DNA from: Paracoccaceae bacterium
GTDB lineage: Bacteria > Pseudomonadota > Alphaproteobacteria > Rhodobacterales > Rhodobacteraceae
Assembly (NCBI GenBank): GCA_003565055.1
Contig: PXDM01000247.1
Span: forward strand, 1 to 23,293
Reading direction: 5' to 3'
DNA: 23,293 bases
The notes under the pieces were generated by a model. That model did not search any database and had not been told where the DNA came from. It saw nothing but the letters and a program-made list of their open reading frames with translations. The stretch's first letter is position 1; each line of letters opens with the position of its first letter. Of this stretch, positions 1 to 7,520 are shown piece after piece. A program made the translations under genes and the position numbers.

Positions 1-1418
1 CGGCGGGTGTGGCCAAGGCGAAAGCCGATGTGATCCTGATTTCGGGGCATAATGGCGGCACAGGCGCAAGCCCCGGCACTTCGATCAAATATGCCGGGCT
101 GCCCTGGGAAATGGGGCTGTCGGAAGCGCATCAGGTGCTGTCGATGAACAAGCTGCGCGAGCGGGTGACCCTGCGCACCGATGGCGGCTTGCGCACCGGG
201 CGCGATATCGTCATGGCGGCGATGCTCGGGGCCGAGGAATACGGCATCGGCACTGCCGCGCTGATCGCGATGGGCTGTATCATGGTGCGTCAGTGCCAGT
301 CGAATACCTGCCCGGTGGGCGTGTGCACGCAGGACGAGTCGCTGCGCGCCAAATTCACCGGCAATGCGGATAAGGTGGTGAATCTGATCACCTTCTATGC
401 GCAGGAAGTGCGCGAGACGCTGGCCGCCATCGGCGCGCGTTCGCTCGATGAGGTGATTGGCCGCGCTGATCTCTTGGCGCAGGTCAGCCGGGGTGCGGCG
501 CATCTCGATGATCTGGACCTCAACCCACTGCTGCTGACCGTCGACGGGGCCGATCAGATCCGCTATGACCGCGCTAAGCCGCGCAACGCGGTGCCCGACA
601 CGCTCGATGCCGAGATCATCCGCGATGCCGCGCGCTTCTTCGAGGAAGGCGAGAAGATGCAGCTCTCCTACGCGGTGGAAAACACCCATCGCTCGGTCGG
701 CACGCGCGCGTCGAGCCATATCGTTCAGCGGTTCGGGATGCGCAACAAGCTCCAGCAGGACCATCTGACCGTGAAACTCGCGGGCAGTGCGGGGCAGGCG
801 CTCGGGGCCTTTGCCGCACCGGGGCTGAAAATCGAGGTCTTTGGCGACGCCAATGATTATGTCGGCAAGGGGCTCTCGGGGGGCATGATCGTCGTGCGCC
901 CGCGCATGTCTTCGCCGCTCATCGCGCATGAGAACACGATCATCGGCAATACCGTGCTCTATGGTGCGACCGACGGCTATCTCTTTGCCGCCGGGCGCGC
1001 GGGTGAGCGCTTTTCGGTGCGCAATTCGGGCGCCAGCGTCGTGATCGAGGGCTGCGGGTCCAATGGCTGCGAATACATGACCGGCGGGGTGGCTGTGATC
1101 CTCGGCTCCATCGGTGCGAATTTCGGCGCGGGCATGACGGGCGGGATGGCCTATCTTTATGATCCGCAGGGCGAGGTTGGCCCCTTGATCAACATGGAAA
1201 CGCTGGTGACCTGCCCGGTCACGGTCGATCATTGGGAAGATCAGCTCAGATCGCTGATCGAGCGGCATGCAGCCGAGACTCATTCGCAGCGGGCAGAGGA
1301 CATCCTGCGCAACTGGGACCGCGAGAAAGGGAATTTCCTGCAAGTCTGCCCCAAGGAAATGCTGGTGCATCTCCCTCACCCGATCAGCTCGGAACCCCAG
1401 TCCATTCCGGCCGAATGA
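1..1418 (+). CDS. gltB: Glutamate synthase (NADPH) large subunit, C-terminal part (partial)
   Basis: This is the 3' part of the glutamate synthase alpha subunit, which transfers the amide nitrogen of glutamine to 2-oxoglutarate. The gene starts before the window; the reading frame runs from base 3 and about 470 residues are visible, roughly a third of the usual ~1500. The first half is the end of the FMN-binding synthase domain, with the glycine-rich SGHNGGTGASP segment near the left edge. Counting from the GTG at base 9, cysteines at residues 90, 96 and 101 have the 6- and 5-residue spacing of the [3Fe-4S] ligands in GltB. The second half (about 240-430) has the repeated glycine pattern of the C-terminal beta-helix (GXGXG) domain. 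No gltD follows within the window, so gltB appears to be the last gene of its transcript. Identification is secure; the N-terminal amidotransferase domain cannot be seen. Confidence 0.97.
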   Translation, partial: AGVAKAKADVILISGHNGGTGASPGTSIKYAGLPWEMGLSEAHQVLSMNKLRERVTLRTDGGLRTGRDIVMAAMLGAEEYGIGTAALIAMGCIMVRQCQSNTCPVGVCTQDESLRAKFTGNADKVVNLITFYAQEVRETLAAIGARSLDEVIGRADLLAQVSRGAAHLDDLDLNPLLLTVDGADQIRYDRAKPRNAVPDTLDAEIIRDAARFFEEGEKMQLSYAVENTHRSVGTRASSHIVQRFGMRNKLQQDHLTVKLAGSAGQALGAFAAPGLKIEVFGDANDYVGKGLSGGMIVVRPRMSSPLIAHENTIIGNTVLYGATDGYLFAAGRAGERFSVRNSGASVVIEGCGSNGCEYMTGGVAVILGSIGANFGAGMTGGMAYLYDPQGEVGPLINMETLVTCPVTVDHWEDQLRSLIERHAAETHSQRAEDILRNWDREKGNFLQVCPKEMLVHLPHPISSEPQSIPAE

Positions 1419-1506
1419 GTGGCGGCTCGGACTATGGCGCGATGATAGGCGGGGGCTGGTGCGCATGATGCGATGTCGTCAGAGCGGGGCTGCGCTTGCG
1501 CATCTT

Positions 1507-1542
1507 GGTCCTGACATGGCCGGTAAAGGCAATGTCAGGACC
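1507..1542. repeat. Perfect 11-bp inverted repeat downstream of gltB
   Basis: GGTCCTGACAT (1507-1517) is matched by its exact reverse complement at 1532-1542, separated by 14 bases. It lies about 90 bp after the gltB stop in the 271-bp gap before the convergent NYN gene. No run of T follows on either strand, so it is not a canonical intrinsic terminator. It may act as a transcript-end stabilising hairpin or a Rho-dependent end. The rest of the 1419-1689 gap contains no credible gene. Confidence 0.5.
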
Positions 1543-1622
1543 GCTGAAGACCTTCGTCGCCAGGGGCATATCTGATATCAGGGGACGCTGGTGTTTTGAT
1601 ACGAAGCTTTGCGCTACGGGGC

Positions 1623-1655
1623 AAAAAGGGCCGACGCAAACTTGCATTCGGCCCT
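1623..1655 (-). terminator. Rho-independent terminator of the NYN-domain gene
   Basis: An 8-bp perfect stem (AGGGCCGA at 1627-1634 with TCGGCCCT at 1648-1655, 13-base loop) is followed, when read on the minus strand, by TTTTT (complement of the A run 1623-1627). It lies 35 bases after the stop of the minus-strand NYN gene, the expected place for its terminator. A second palindrome, GCCCGAG-G-CTCGGGC (1672-1686), lies between this stem and the stop codon. Confidence 0.75.
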
Positions 1656-1689
1656 CATGCGTCTTTGTCCCGCCCGAGGCTCGGGCCTG

Positions 1690-2265
1690 TCAGCTTTGGC
1701 TCAGCTCTTCGACGGATTCGCGTTCAGTACGGGGTTCGCGCGGTGGGCGCCCGATCACATCGCGCAATTCGTCGAGTTCGATGAAGTTATCGGCTTGTCT
1801 GCGCAAATCATCGGCGATCATCGGCGGCTGGCTGCGAATGGTCGAGACCACCGAGACGCGCACGCCTTGCCGCTGCAGGCTCTCGACCAACGGGCGGAAA
1901 TCACCATCACCCGAGAACAGAACTGCATGGTCGAGGCGTGGCGCGAGTTCCATCGCATTCACCGCAAGCTCGATATCCATATTGCCTTTGACTTTGCGCC
2001 GCCCCATCGAGTCCGTGTATTCCTTGGCCGCCTTGGTCACCATATTATAGCCATTATAGTGCAACCAATCGACGAGCGGACGGATGGGAGAGTAGTCGTC
2101 GTTTTCAAGAAGCGCCGTGTAGTAGAAGGCCCGCAAAAGCTTGCCGCGCCGCATGAATTCCTGACGCAGAAGCTTGTAGTCAATATCAAACCCCAACGCC
2201 TTCCCAGCAGCGTATAGATTAGCGCCATCAATGAACAGCGCCAATCTTTCGTCTTTGTAGAACAT
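1690..2265 (-). CDS. NYN domain (LabA/DUF88-type) PIN-like nuclease
   Basis: A 191-residue protein of the NYN family (LabA/DUF88 group), PIN-like folds predicted to be Mg-dependent ribonucleases. The N-terminal strand carries FIDGANLY (residues 11-18; D13, N16). A second acidic position is D97 in GNMDIEL, and the SGDGDF motif (118-123) supplies D120 and D122; together these match the family's acidic active site. The open frame continues 78 codons further upstream, but I chose ATG 2265 because the conserved domain starts at once after it, an AAGG lies about 8 bases upstream, and the extension has no family character and overlaps folK. The gene is transcribed away from folK. The C-terminal 25 residues are charged and probably flexible. 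The family is certain; the RNA substrate and biological role are unknown. Confidence 0.9.
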   Translation of the reverse strand: MFYKDERLALFIDGANLYAAGKALGFDIDYKLLRQEFMRRGKLLRAFYYTALLENDDYSPIRPLVDWLHYNGYNMVTKAAKEYTDSMGRRKVKGNMDIELAVNAMELAPRLDHAVLFSGDGDFRPLVESLQRQGVRVSVVSTIRSQPPMIADDLRRQADNFIELDELRDVIGRPPREPRTERESVEELSQS

Positions 2266-2376
2266 GTGATTTACCTTGCAAATCCTGATGTTTGAAGTAG
2301 CAGCGCGGGTGAACCTGTCCGTAGGCTTTGTCTCCGGACAATCACGATCCACCTGTGCCATACACTTGATGTTGCG

Positions 2377-3024
2377 ATGCAAACTAGTGACAAAACCGGA
2401 AATTGCAATCGTGTCCTGATCGCGCTTGGGGGGAACCTCGGGGGGCAAATGGATAGTCCGGTCGCATATCTGCAATTTGGGATAGACCAAATTCTGCAAT
2501 CAATGGTTGAGCTTGTTGCGATCAGTCGCTTCTATCGTACCCCTGCTTTTCCGCCCGGTTCCGGTCCCGAATTTGTGAACGCAGCAGTGCTTTGCAAGAC
2601 AGATCTCTGCCCCAATGACCTGCTTGCCATGCTGCACCGGATCGAGCTTGCAGCCGGTCGTCTGCGGTCCGAGCGCTGGGGGCCGCGTGTTCTTGATATG
2701 GATCTGCTCGCGGTCGGGGATTGTGTGCTTCCGGACGCGGATGCGTTCCGGCGCTGGCATGATTTGCCGCTGGACGCGCAGATGGCGCAATCTCCCGATG
2801 AGTTGATCTTGCCACATCCACGCCTGCAGGAGCGCGGCTTCGTGCTCGTGCCGCTGATGGATATCGCCCCAGACTGGCGGCATCCGGTCCTGCAGGAAAC
2901 CATTGCCGAGATGCATGCGCGCCTGCCTGTCTCGGAACTCGCGGAAATTACGCCGATTGATCCGGAAATCGCGGGGCCGGGGGCACAGCATGGGTTGTCT
3001 TGGGCGGGCAAGCGCAGTATGTGA
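2377..3024 (+). CDS. folK: 2-amino-4-hydroxy-6-hydroxymethyldihydropteridine diphosphokinase
   Basis: HPPK transfers pyrophosphate from ATP to 6-hydroxymethyl-7,8-dihydropterin in folate synthesis. The 215-residue protein starts the fold with VLIALGGNLG (13-22) and has the signature RWGPRVLDMDLL (100-111), in which D107 and D109 are the two Mg-binding aspartates and R100/R104 contact ATP. LPHPRLQERGFVLVPL (145-160) is the second conserved block. A loop of about 25 residues (121-144) before that block makes it longer than the E. coli enzyme (~160 residues). No strong ribosome-binding site precedes ATG 2377, so the start is less certain than the identity. It heads a co-directional run with rpoZ 39 bp downstream. 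The 5' third of the gene is visibly more AT-rich than its surroundings. Confidence 0.95.
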   Translation: MQTSDKTGNCNRVLIALGGNLGGQMDSPVAYLQFGIDQILQSMVELVAISRFYRTPAFPPGSGPEFVNAAVLCKTDLCPNDLLAMLHRIELAAGRLRSERWGPRVLDMDLLAVGDCVLPDADAFRRWHDLPLDAQMAQSPDELILPHPRLQERGFVLVPLMDIAPDWRHPVLQETIAEMHARLPVSELAEITPIDPEIAGPGAQHGLSWAGKRSM

Positions 3025-3063
3025 AAGGCTTGGCCCGAATTTTCAGAGATATTGGAGCTTGCT

Positions 3064-3423
3064 ATGGCCCGCGTGACGGTTGAAGATTGCGTCGACAAGG
3101 TTCCCAACCGGTTCGAGTTGGTGGCACTTGCATCGCATCGCGCCCGCGAAATCGCGTCTGGTGCGCAGCTGACGGTTGATCGCGACAATGACAAGAACCC
3201 GGTGGTGGCGCTGCGCGAGATCGCGGAAGAAACCCAATCCGCCGATGCGCTGCGCGAGCGGATGATCGAGAGCTTGCAGACCCAGATCGAAGTCGACATG
3301 CCCGAAGATGACGACATGGCGCTGCTGATGGGCGGTGCGGAGAATGACGCGCCCGAGCATGATGACATGAATGAAGCGCAGATGCTGCGCGCCCTCATGG
3401 AAGCGCAGGGGCAGGGCGGCTAA
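3064..3423 (+). CDS. rpoZ: DNA-directed RNA polymerase omega subunit
   Basis: Omega is the smallest RNA polymerase subunit; it helps fold and hold beta-prime and forms part of ppGpp binding site 1. The 119-residue product starts MARVTVEDC, contains the conserved VPNRFELV and LASHRARE segments, and ends in an acidic, low-complexity tail, as in other alphaproteobacterial omega proteins. The in-frame TTG at 3052 was rejected: GGAG at 3054-3057 lies 6 bases before ATG 3064, and the protein then starts with the family MARVT. It sits 39 bp after folK and 56 bp before rsh, so omega and the ppGpp enzyme are probably co-transcribed, as rpoZ-spoT are in E. coli. Confidence 0.97.
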   Translation: MARVTVEDCVDKVPNRFELVALASHRAREIASGAQLTVDRDNDKNPVVALREIAEETQSADALRERMIESLQTQIEVDMPEDDDMALLMGGAENDAPEHDDMNEAQMLRALMEAQGQGG

Positions 3424-3479
3424 TGCCCTCCGGCCTGCTGCGCGTCCGGTTTCGCTGAGGGGCAGAGAGGGCCGCAGGC

Positions 3480-5597
3480 GTGATCACGCAGGATGATCTG
3501 ATCGCGCTCGTGCGCAACTACAACCCCCGTTGTGACGAGCACCTGATCCGCGAGGCATGGGACTACGGGGCGCAGATGCATGAGGGGCAGCTGCGCCATT
3601 CGGGCGAGCCGTATTTCACGCATCCGGTGGCTGTGGCGGCCTTGCTCACCGAAATGCAGCTCGATGACGCCACGCTGATCACGGCACTGTTGCATGACAC
3701 GATCGAGGATACGAAATCGACCTATGGCGAGGTTGCGCGACTCTTTGGCGCGGAGATCGCCGAGCTGGTCGATGGTGTCACCAAGCTGACCAATCTGCAG
3801 TTGAGCTCGTCAGAGGCGAAACAGGCCGAGAATATCCGCAAATTGCTGATCGCCATGTCGCGCGACCTGCGCGTCATTCTGGTGAAGCTCGCGGACCGCC
3901 TGCACAATATGCGCACGATCCGGTCGATGCGTGCCGAGAAGCAGGCGCAGAAGGCACGCGAGACGATGGATATCTATGCGCCGCTCGCGGGCCGCATGGG
4001 CATGCAATGGATGCGCGAGGAGCTGGAGGATCTGTCCTTCCGTGTGCTCAACCCTGAAGCGCGCAATTCCATCCTGCGCCGTTTCATCACGCTTCAGCGC
4101 GAGGCCGGGGATGTGGTTCACCGGATCAGCGCGGATATCCGCACGGAGCTTGACCGCGCGGCGATTGACGCGGATGTGTATGGCCGCGCGAAGAAGCCCT
4201 ATTCGATCTGGCGCAAGATGCAGGAGAAGGACCTGGCCTTCTCGCGGCTCTCGGATATTTACGGCTTTCGGATCATTGCCGATAGCACGGAGGATTGTTA
4301 CCGCATCCTCTGTGTCGTGCATCAACGTTGGCGCGCTGTGCCGGGGCGGTTCAAGGATTACATCAGCCAACCGAAATCGAACGGCTATCGCTCGCTGCAT
4401 ACGACAGTGTCGGGGCGCGACGGCAAGCGGGTCGAGATCCAGATCCGCACCCGCGAGATGCATGAGGTGGCCGAGGCCGGGGTGGCGGCGCATTGGGCCT
4501 ATCGCGACGGGCGGCGCTCGGAAAACCCCTTTGCGGTCGATCCTGTCAAATGGATCAGCACGCTGACCGAGGGTTTCGACAGCGCCGATGACCATGACGC
4601 GTTTCTTGAGCATGTGAAGCTCGAGATGTATTCCGATCAGGTCTTCTGTTTCTCGCCCAAGGGCGATGTGATCCAGTTGCCGCGTGGCGCGACGCCGCTG
4701 GATTTCGCCTATGCGATCCATACGCGCATCGGGGATGGCTGCGTTTCGGCCAAGGTGGACGGGCTGCGCGTGCCGCTCTGGACACGGCTCAGGAACGGGC
4801 AGTCGGTCGAGATCATCACCGCCGAGGGCCAGCGCCCGCAATCGAGCTGGATTGAGATCGTGGTGACGGGACGCGCGAAATCGGCGATCCGCAAAGCGCT
4901 GCGGGACGAGGATCGCGAGCGGTTCGTGCGCTTGGGCAATGAGCTGTTGCGGCTGGCCTTTGAGGCGACAGGCCGCGAATTGAGCGCCAAGGCGCTGGGC
5001 ACAGCCGCCAAATTGCTCAACCTGCCCGATGCGGCGGAATTGCGCGCGCGGGTGGGCTCGGCGGAGCTGAGCGCGCGTTCGGTGGTGGCCGCGCTTTACC
5101 CCGAGACCGCGCAGACCGCGCCGGAGGTTGATAGCGCCACGCCCGTTGTCGGCTTGGAAGCCGATGTGGATTTCCGCCGCGCGCCCTGTTGCCAGCCGCT
5201 GCCGGGCGAGCGCATCATCGGGATCACCTATCGCGGCAAGGGTGTGGTCGCGCATGCCATGGATTGCGAGGTCCTGGCCAATTATGAGGAACAGCCCGAG
5301 CGCTGGGTTGATCTGCGTTGGGTCGATGGCACGCATCCGGCGGTCTACGGGGTCTCGCTCGATCTGACGATTTCCAATGATGCGGGTGTACTTGGGCGCG
5401 TTTGCAGCTTGATTGGGGAGCATAAGGCCAATATCTCGGACTTGCGCTTCGTGGATCGCAAGCCTGATTTCTATCGCCTGCTCGTCGAGGTCGAGCTGCG
5501 CGGCATCTCCCATCTGCATCAGGTCATGACGGCTCTGGAAGCGGAAACGGCAGTTGCGCGTGTGATACGCTCGCAAGACCCGGCATTGCGTCCCTGA
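3480..5597 (+). CDS. rsh: Bifunctional (p)ppGpp synthetase/hydrolase (RelA/SpoT homologue, Rsh)
   Basis: A 705-residue long RSH enzyme that makes and degrades the stringent-response alarmone (p)ppGpp. The HD hydrolase domain has H48 (YFTHP) and the H72-D73/E76-D77 motif (HDTIED), so hydrolase activity should be intact. The synthetase domain (about 235-365) carries RFKD at 290-293. That is the RxKD form of bifunctional/SpoT enzymes, not the ExDD form of RelA. SNGYRSLHTT and EIQIRT follow. A TGS domain begins near residue 386 (DQVFCFSPKGD) and an ACT domain occupies the last ~75 residues. The start is GTG 3480, preceded by GAGAGG about 9 bases upstream. It lies between rpoZ and a DUF2062 gene on the same strand. 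It is probably the only long RSH of the organism, as is usual in alphaproteobacteria, but this cannot be seen here. Confidence 0.96.
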   Translation: MITQDDLIALVRNYNPRCDEHLIREAWDYGAQMHEGQLRHSGEPYFTHPVAVAALLTEMQLDDATLITALLHDTIEDTKSTYGEVARLFGAEIAELVDGVTKLTNLQLSSSEAKQAENIRKLLIAMSRDLRVILVKLADRLHNMRTIRSMRAEKQAQKARETMDIYAPLAGRMGMQWMREELEDLSFRVLNPEARNSILRRFITLQREAGDVVHRISADIRTELDRAAIDADVYGRAKKPYSIWRKMQEKDLAFSRLSDIYGFRIIADSTEDCYRILCVVHQRWRAVPGRFKDYISQPKSNGYRSLHTTVSGRDGKRVEIQIRTREMHEVAEAGVAAHWAYRDGRRSENPFAVDPVKWISTLTEGFDSADDHDAFLEHVKLEMYSDQVFCFSPKGDVIQLPRGATPLDFAYAIHTRIGDGCVSAKVDGLRVPLWTRLRNGQSVEIITAEGQRPQSSWIEIVVTGRAKSAIRKALRDEDRERFVRLGNELLRLAFEATGRELSAKALGTAAKLLNLPDAAELRARVGSAELSARSVVAALYPETAQTAPEVDSATPVVGLEADVDFRRAPCCQPLPGERIIGITYRGKGVVAHAMDCEVLANYEEQPERWVDLRWVDGTHPAVYGVSLDLTISNDAGVLGRVCSLIGEHKANISDLRFVDRKPDFYRLLVEVELRGISHLHQVMTALEAETAVARVIRSQDPALRP

Positions 5598-5640
5598 CAC
5601 GCACGGCTGGGGCATGTAGAAAAGTAGAAGGTCGCCCGGC

Positions 5641-6270
5641 TTGGTTTTCAAACGCCGCTCTCCGAGGAATTTTCGCCAGAAGCTGGTGAATATTCTGTAT
5701 CCCGGTGGGGGATGGGGCCGGTCCGCCAATTACGTGATGCACCGTCTGCGGCGGCTTCCGGACACGCCTGAACGCATCGCGCGCGGGATTGCTGCCGGGG
5801 TGGCGGTCAGTTGCACGCCGCTTTTCGGATTGCATTTCGTCTCTGCGGCGGCTTTGGCCTGGGCGATGCGCGGCAATATCCTGGCCTCGATCCTGGCCAC
5901 GTTTTTCGGCAATCCCTTCACCTTTCCGATCATCGCCGTCAGCGCGCTGGAACTGGGCAGTTTTCTTCTGGGGCGCGAGACTTCGGTCAAAGCCTATGAC
6001 GCGATGCGGGCTTTCGGGGCGATCTGGTCCGAGGTCGGAAGCAACGCATTTGCGCTTTTCACCACGGCCTCGGTCAGTTGGGAGAAGCTCAACACCTTCG
6101 GCTGGGATGTCTTTGTGCCCTATATGCTGGGCGGGGTGATCATCGGGACGGCCTGCGCAATTCCGGCCTATTTTCTATCGCTGCCGGTCATCCGCGCCTA
6201 TCGCAATCGCAGGCTGAAAAAGCTGCAGGAACGTTTCCGGCGCGCGCGGGCCCATCAGGACCAGCCCTGA
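5641..6270 (+). CDS. DUF2062 domain membrane protein
   Basis: A 209-residue protein of the DUF2062 family, function unknown. A basic N-terminus (MVFKRRSPRNF) leads into a conserved stretch: YPGGGW at 20-25, RLRRLPDTPERIARG at about 35-49, then the hydrophobic core TPLFGLHF and GNPFTFP typical of the family. Three hydrophobic segments are apparent, near 50-73, 77-102 and 158-182, followed by a very basic cytoplasmic tail. I accept the TTG start at 5641 because the family characteristically begins MVFKRR and GAAGG lies 9 bases upstream; the next in-frame ATG would delete conserved residues. It is 43 bp downstream of rsh and 68 bp upstream of pdxJ in the same direction. Family assignment is strong; no molecular role can be claimed. 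Confidence 0.9.
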   Translation: MVFKRRSPRNFRQKLVNILYPGGGWGRSANYVMHRLRRLPDTPERIARGIAAGVAVSCTPLFGLHFVSAAALAWAMRGNILASILATFFGNPFTFPIIAVSALELGSFLLGRETSVKAYDAMRAFGAIWSEVGSNAFALFTTASVSWEKLNTFGWDVFVPYMLGGVIIGTACAIPAYFLSLPVIRAYRNRRLKKLQERFRRARAHQDQP

Positions 6271-6338
6271 GGCGCGATGTCATGTTGCGTTCTGCGCAGT
6301 CTCGCCTATGTTTTGCAAAGCCAGAGCGAGGAAGTGCC

Positions 6339-7097
6339 ATGACATTGCCCGACCTAGATGCGCCCCTGCGGCTGGGTGTGAATATCGACCATGTGGCCAC
6401 TTTGCGCAATGCGCGCGGGGGGGCTGATCCCGACCCTGTGCGGGCTGCATGTCTCGCGCAACAGGCGGGGGCGGATGGCATCACGCTGCATCTGCGCGAA
6501 GACCGGCGCCACATCCGCGACGCAGATCTCTCGGCGATCATGGATGCGGTGCGGGTGCCGATCAATCTGGAAATGGCCGCGACAGATGAGATGCAGCGCA
6601 TCGCGCTTGCCCATCGCCCGCATGCGGTCTGCATCGTGCCTGAGCGGCGCGAGGAGCGCACGACCGAAGGCGGGCTGGAGGTCGCGAGCGACGACAATCG
6701 CCTGCGCGATTTCATCGCGCCGCTGCGCGAGGCAGGCTCGCGCGTGTCGCTCTTCATCGCGCCGGATGAGGCGCAGGTCGAGGCCAGCGCGCGCGTGGGA
6801 GCGCAGGTGATTGAGCTGCATACGGGCAGCTATTGCGAGCATTACGCCGCCGGTGATGAGGCCGCGCGCGATGCGGAATTGCGCCGGTTGTTTTCCGCAG
6901 CGACGCTTGGCTACGAGCTGGGGCTGGAAATTCATGCAGGCCACGGTCTGAATTTCGCCAATGTCGGCCCGATTGCCGCGATTCCCGAAGTGGTCGAACT
7001 CAATATCGGGCATTTCCTCATGGGCGAGGCGCTGTTCGTGGGGCTGGAAGCCGCCATTCAGGAAATGCGCCGTCAGATGAATCTGGCGCGGATGTAG
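6339..7097 (+). CDS. pdxJ: Pyridoxine 5'-phosphate synthase
   Basis: PdxJ condenses 1-deoxy-D-xylulose 5-phosphate with 3-amino-2-oxopropyl phosphate to give pyridoxine 5'-phosphate, the last ring-forming step of DXP-dependent vitamin B6 synthesis. The 252-residue TIM barrel shows the family blocks LGVNIDHVATLRNARGG (12-28), HLREDRRHI (51-59), NLEMAAT, PERREE, TEGGLEV, ELHTGSY, IHAGHGLN and VELNIGH, closely paralleling the E. coli enzyme throughout. The open frame extends far upstream, but ATG 6339 is chosen because GAGGAA lies 5 bases before it and the protein then has the usual length. It is followed 9 bp later by acpS, an arrangement (pdxJ-acpS) also found in gamma-proteobacteria. Confidence 0.97.
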   Translation: MTLPDLDAPLRLGVNIDHVATLRNARGGADPDPVRAACLAQQAGADGITLHLREDRRHIRDADLSAIMDAVRVPINLEMAATDEMQRIALAHRPHAVCIVPERREERTTEGGLEVASDDNRLRDFIAPLREAGSRVSLFIAPDEAQVEASARVGAQVIELHTGSYCEHYAAGDEAARDAELRRLFSAATLGYELGLEIHAGHGLNFANVGPIAAIPEVVELNIGHFLMGEALFVGLEAAIQEMRRQMNLARM

Positions 7098-7106
7098 TTT
7101 GCGGTC

Positions 7107-7511
7107 ATGATCCTCGGGATTGGCACGGATCTGGCGAATATCGAGCGGATCGAAGGCACGCTTGCGCGGTTCGGTGACCGTTTCCGCAACCGGGTCTTTC
7201 GCGACGAGGAGCGCGCCCGCGCCGCGCGCCGTGCGGGGGAGGCTGCGACCTATGCCAAGCGCTGGGCCGCGAAGGAAGCCTGCTCCAAGGCGCTGGGGAC
7301 AGGGCTCGCGATGGGGATTTCCTGGCGCGACATGTGGGTGACCAATCTGCGCGGCGGCCAGCCGGTGATGCATGTCTCGGGCTGGGCGGCGGAGCGTCTG
7401 GCCGCAATGACGCCTGCGGGCCATGAAGCGGTGATTCATGTCAGCCTGACCGATGATCACCCCTGGGCGCAGGCTTTCGTCGTGATCGAGGCGCGGCCCG
7501 TCGCGGCCTGA
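7107..7511 (+). CDS. acpS: Holo-[acyl-carrier-protein] synthase
   Basis: AcpS moves 4'-phosphopantetheine from coenzyme A onto the serine of apo-acyl carrier protein, activating fatty-acid synthesis. The 134-residue protein begins MILGIGTDL, placing the Mg ligand D8, and has the second motif RWAAKEACSKALGTG (52-66) with E57. Both are diagnostic of the family, and the length is typical of AcpS-type transferases. The start is only 9 bp after the pdxJ stop, so the two are almost certainly co-transcribed. Its 3' end faces recO with just 9 bp between the stop codons and no visible terminator, so convergent transcription probably reads through. Confidence 0.96.
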   Translation: MILGIGTDLANIERIEGTLARFGDRFRNRVFRDEERARAARRAGEAATYAKRWAAKEACSKALGTGLAMGISWRDMWVTNLRGGQPVMHVSGWAAERLAAMTPAGHEAVIHVSLTDDHPWAQAFVVIEARPVAA

Positions 7512-7520
7512 GCGGTTGCG

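Noticed and set aside
1496..2217. Overlapping plus-strand open frames over the NYN gene
   Set aside because: They are antisense to a gene with intact NYN motifs and its own terminator, and show no domain of their own.
2266..2499. 78-codon N-terminal extension of the NYN protein
   Set aside because: It overlaps the divergent folK start and has no similarity to the family, whose domain begins just after ATG 2265.
3810..5729. 639-codon open frame antisense to rsh
   Set aside because: It mirrors the third-position G/C bias of the real gene, has no recognisable domain, and the sense frame is an unmistakable RSH enzyme.
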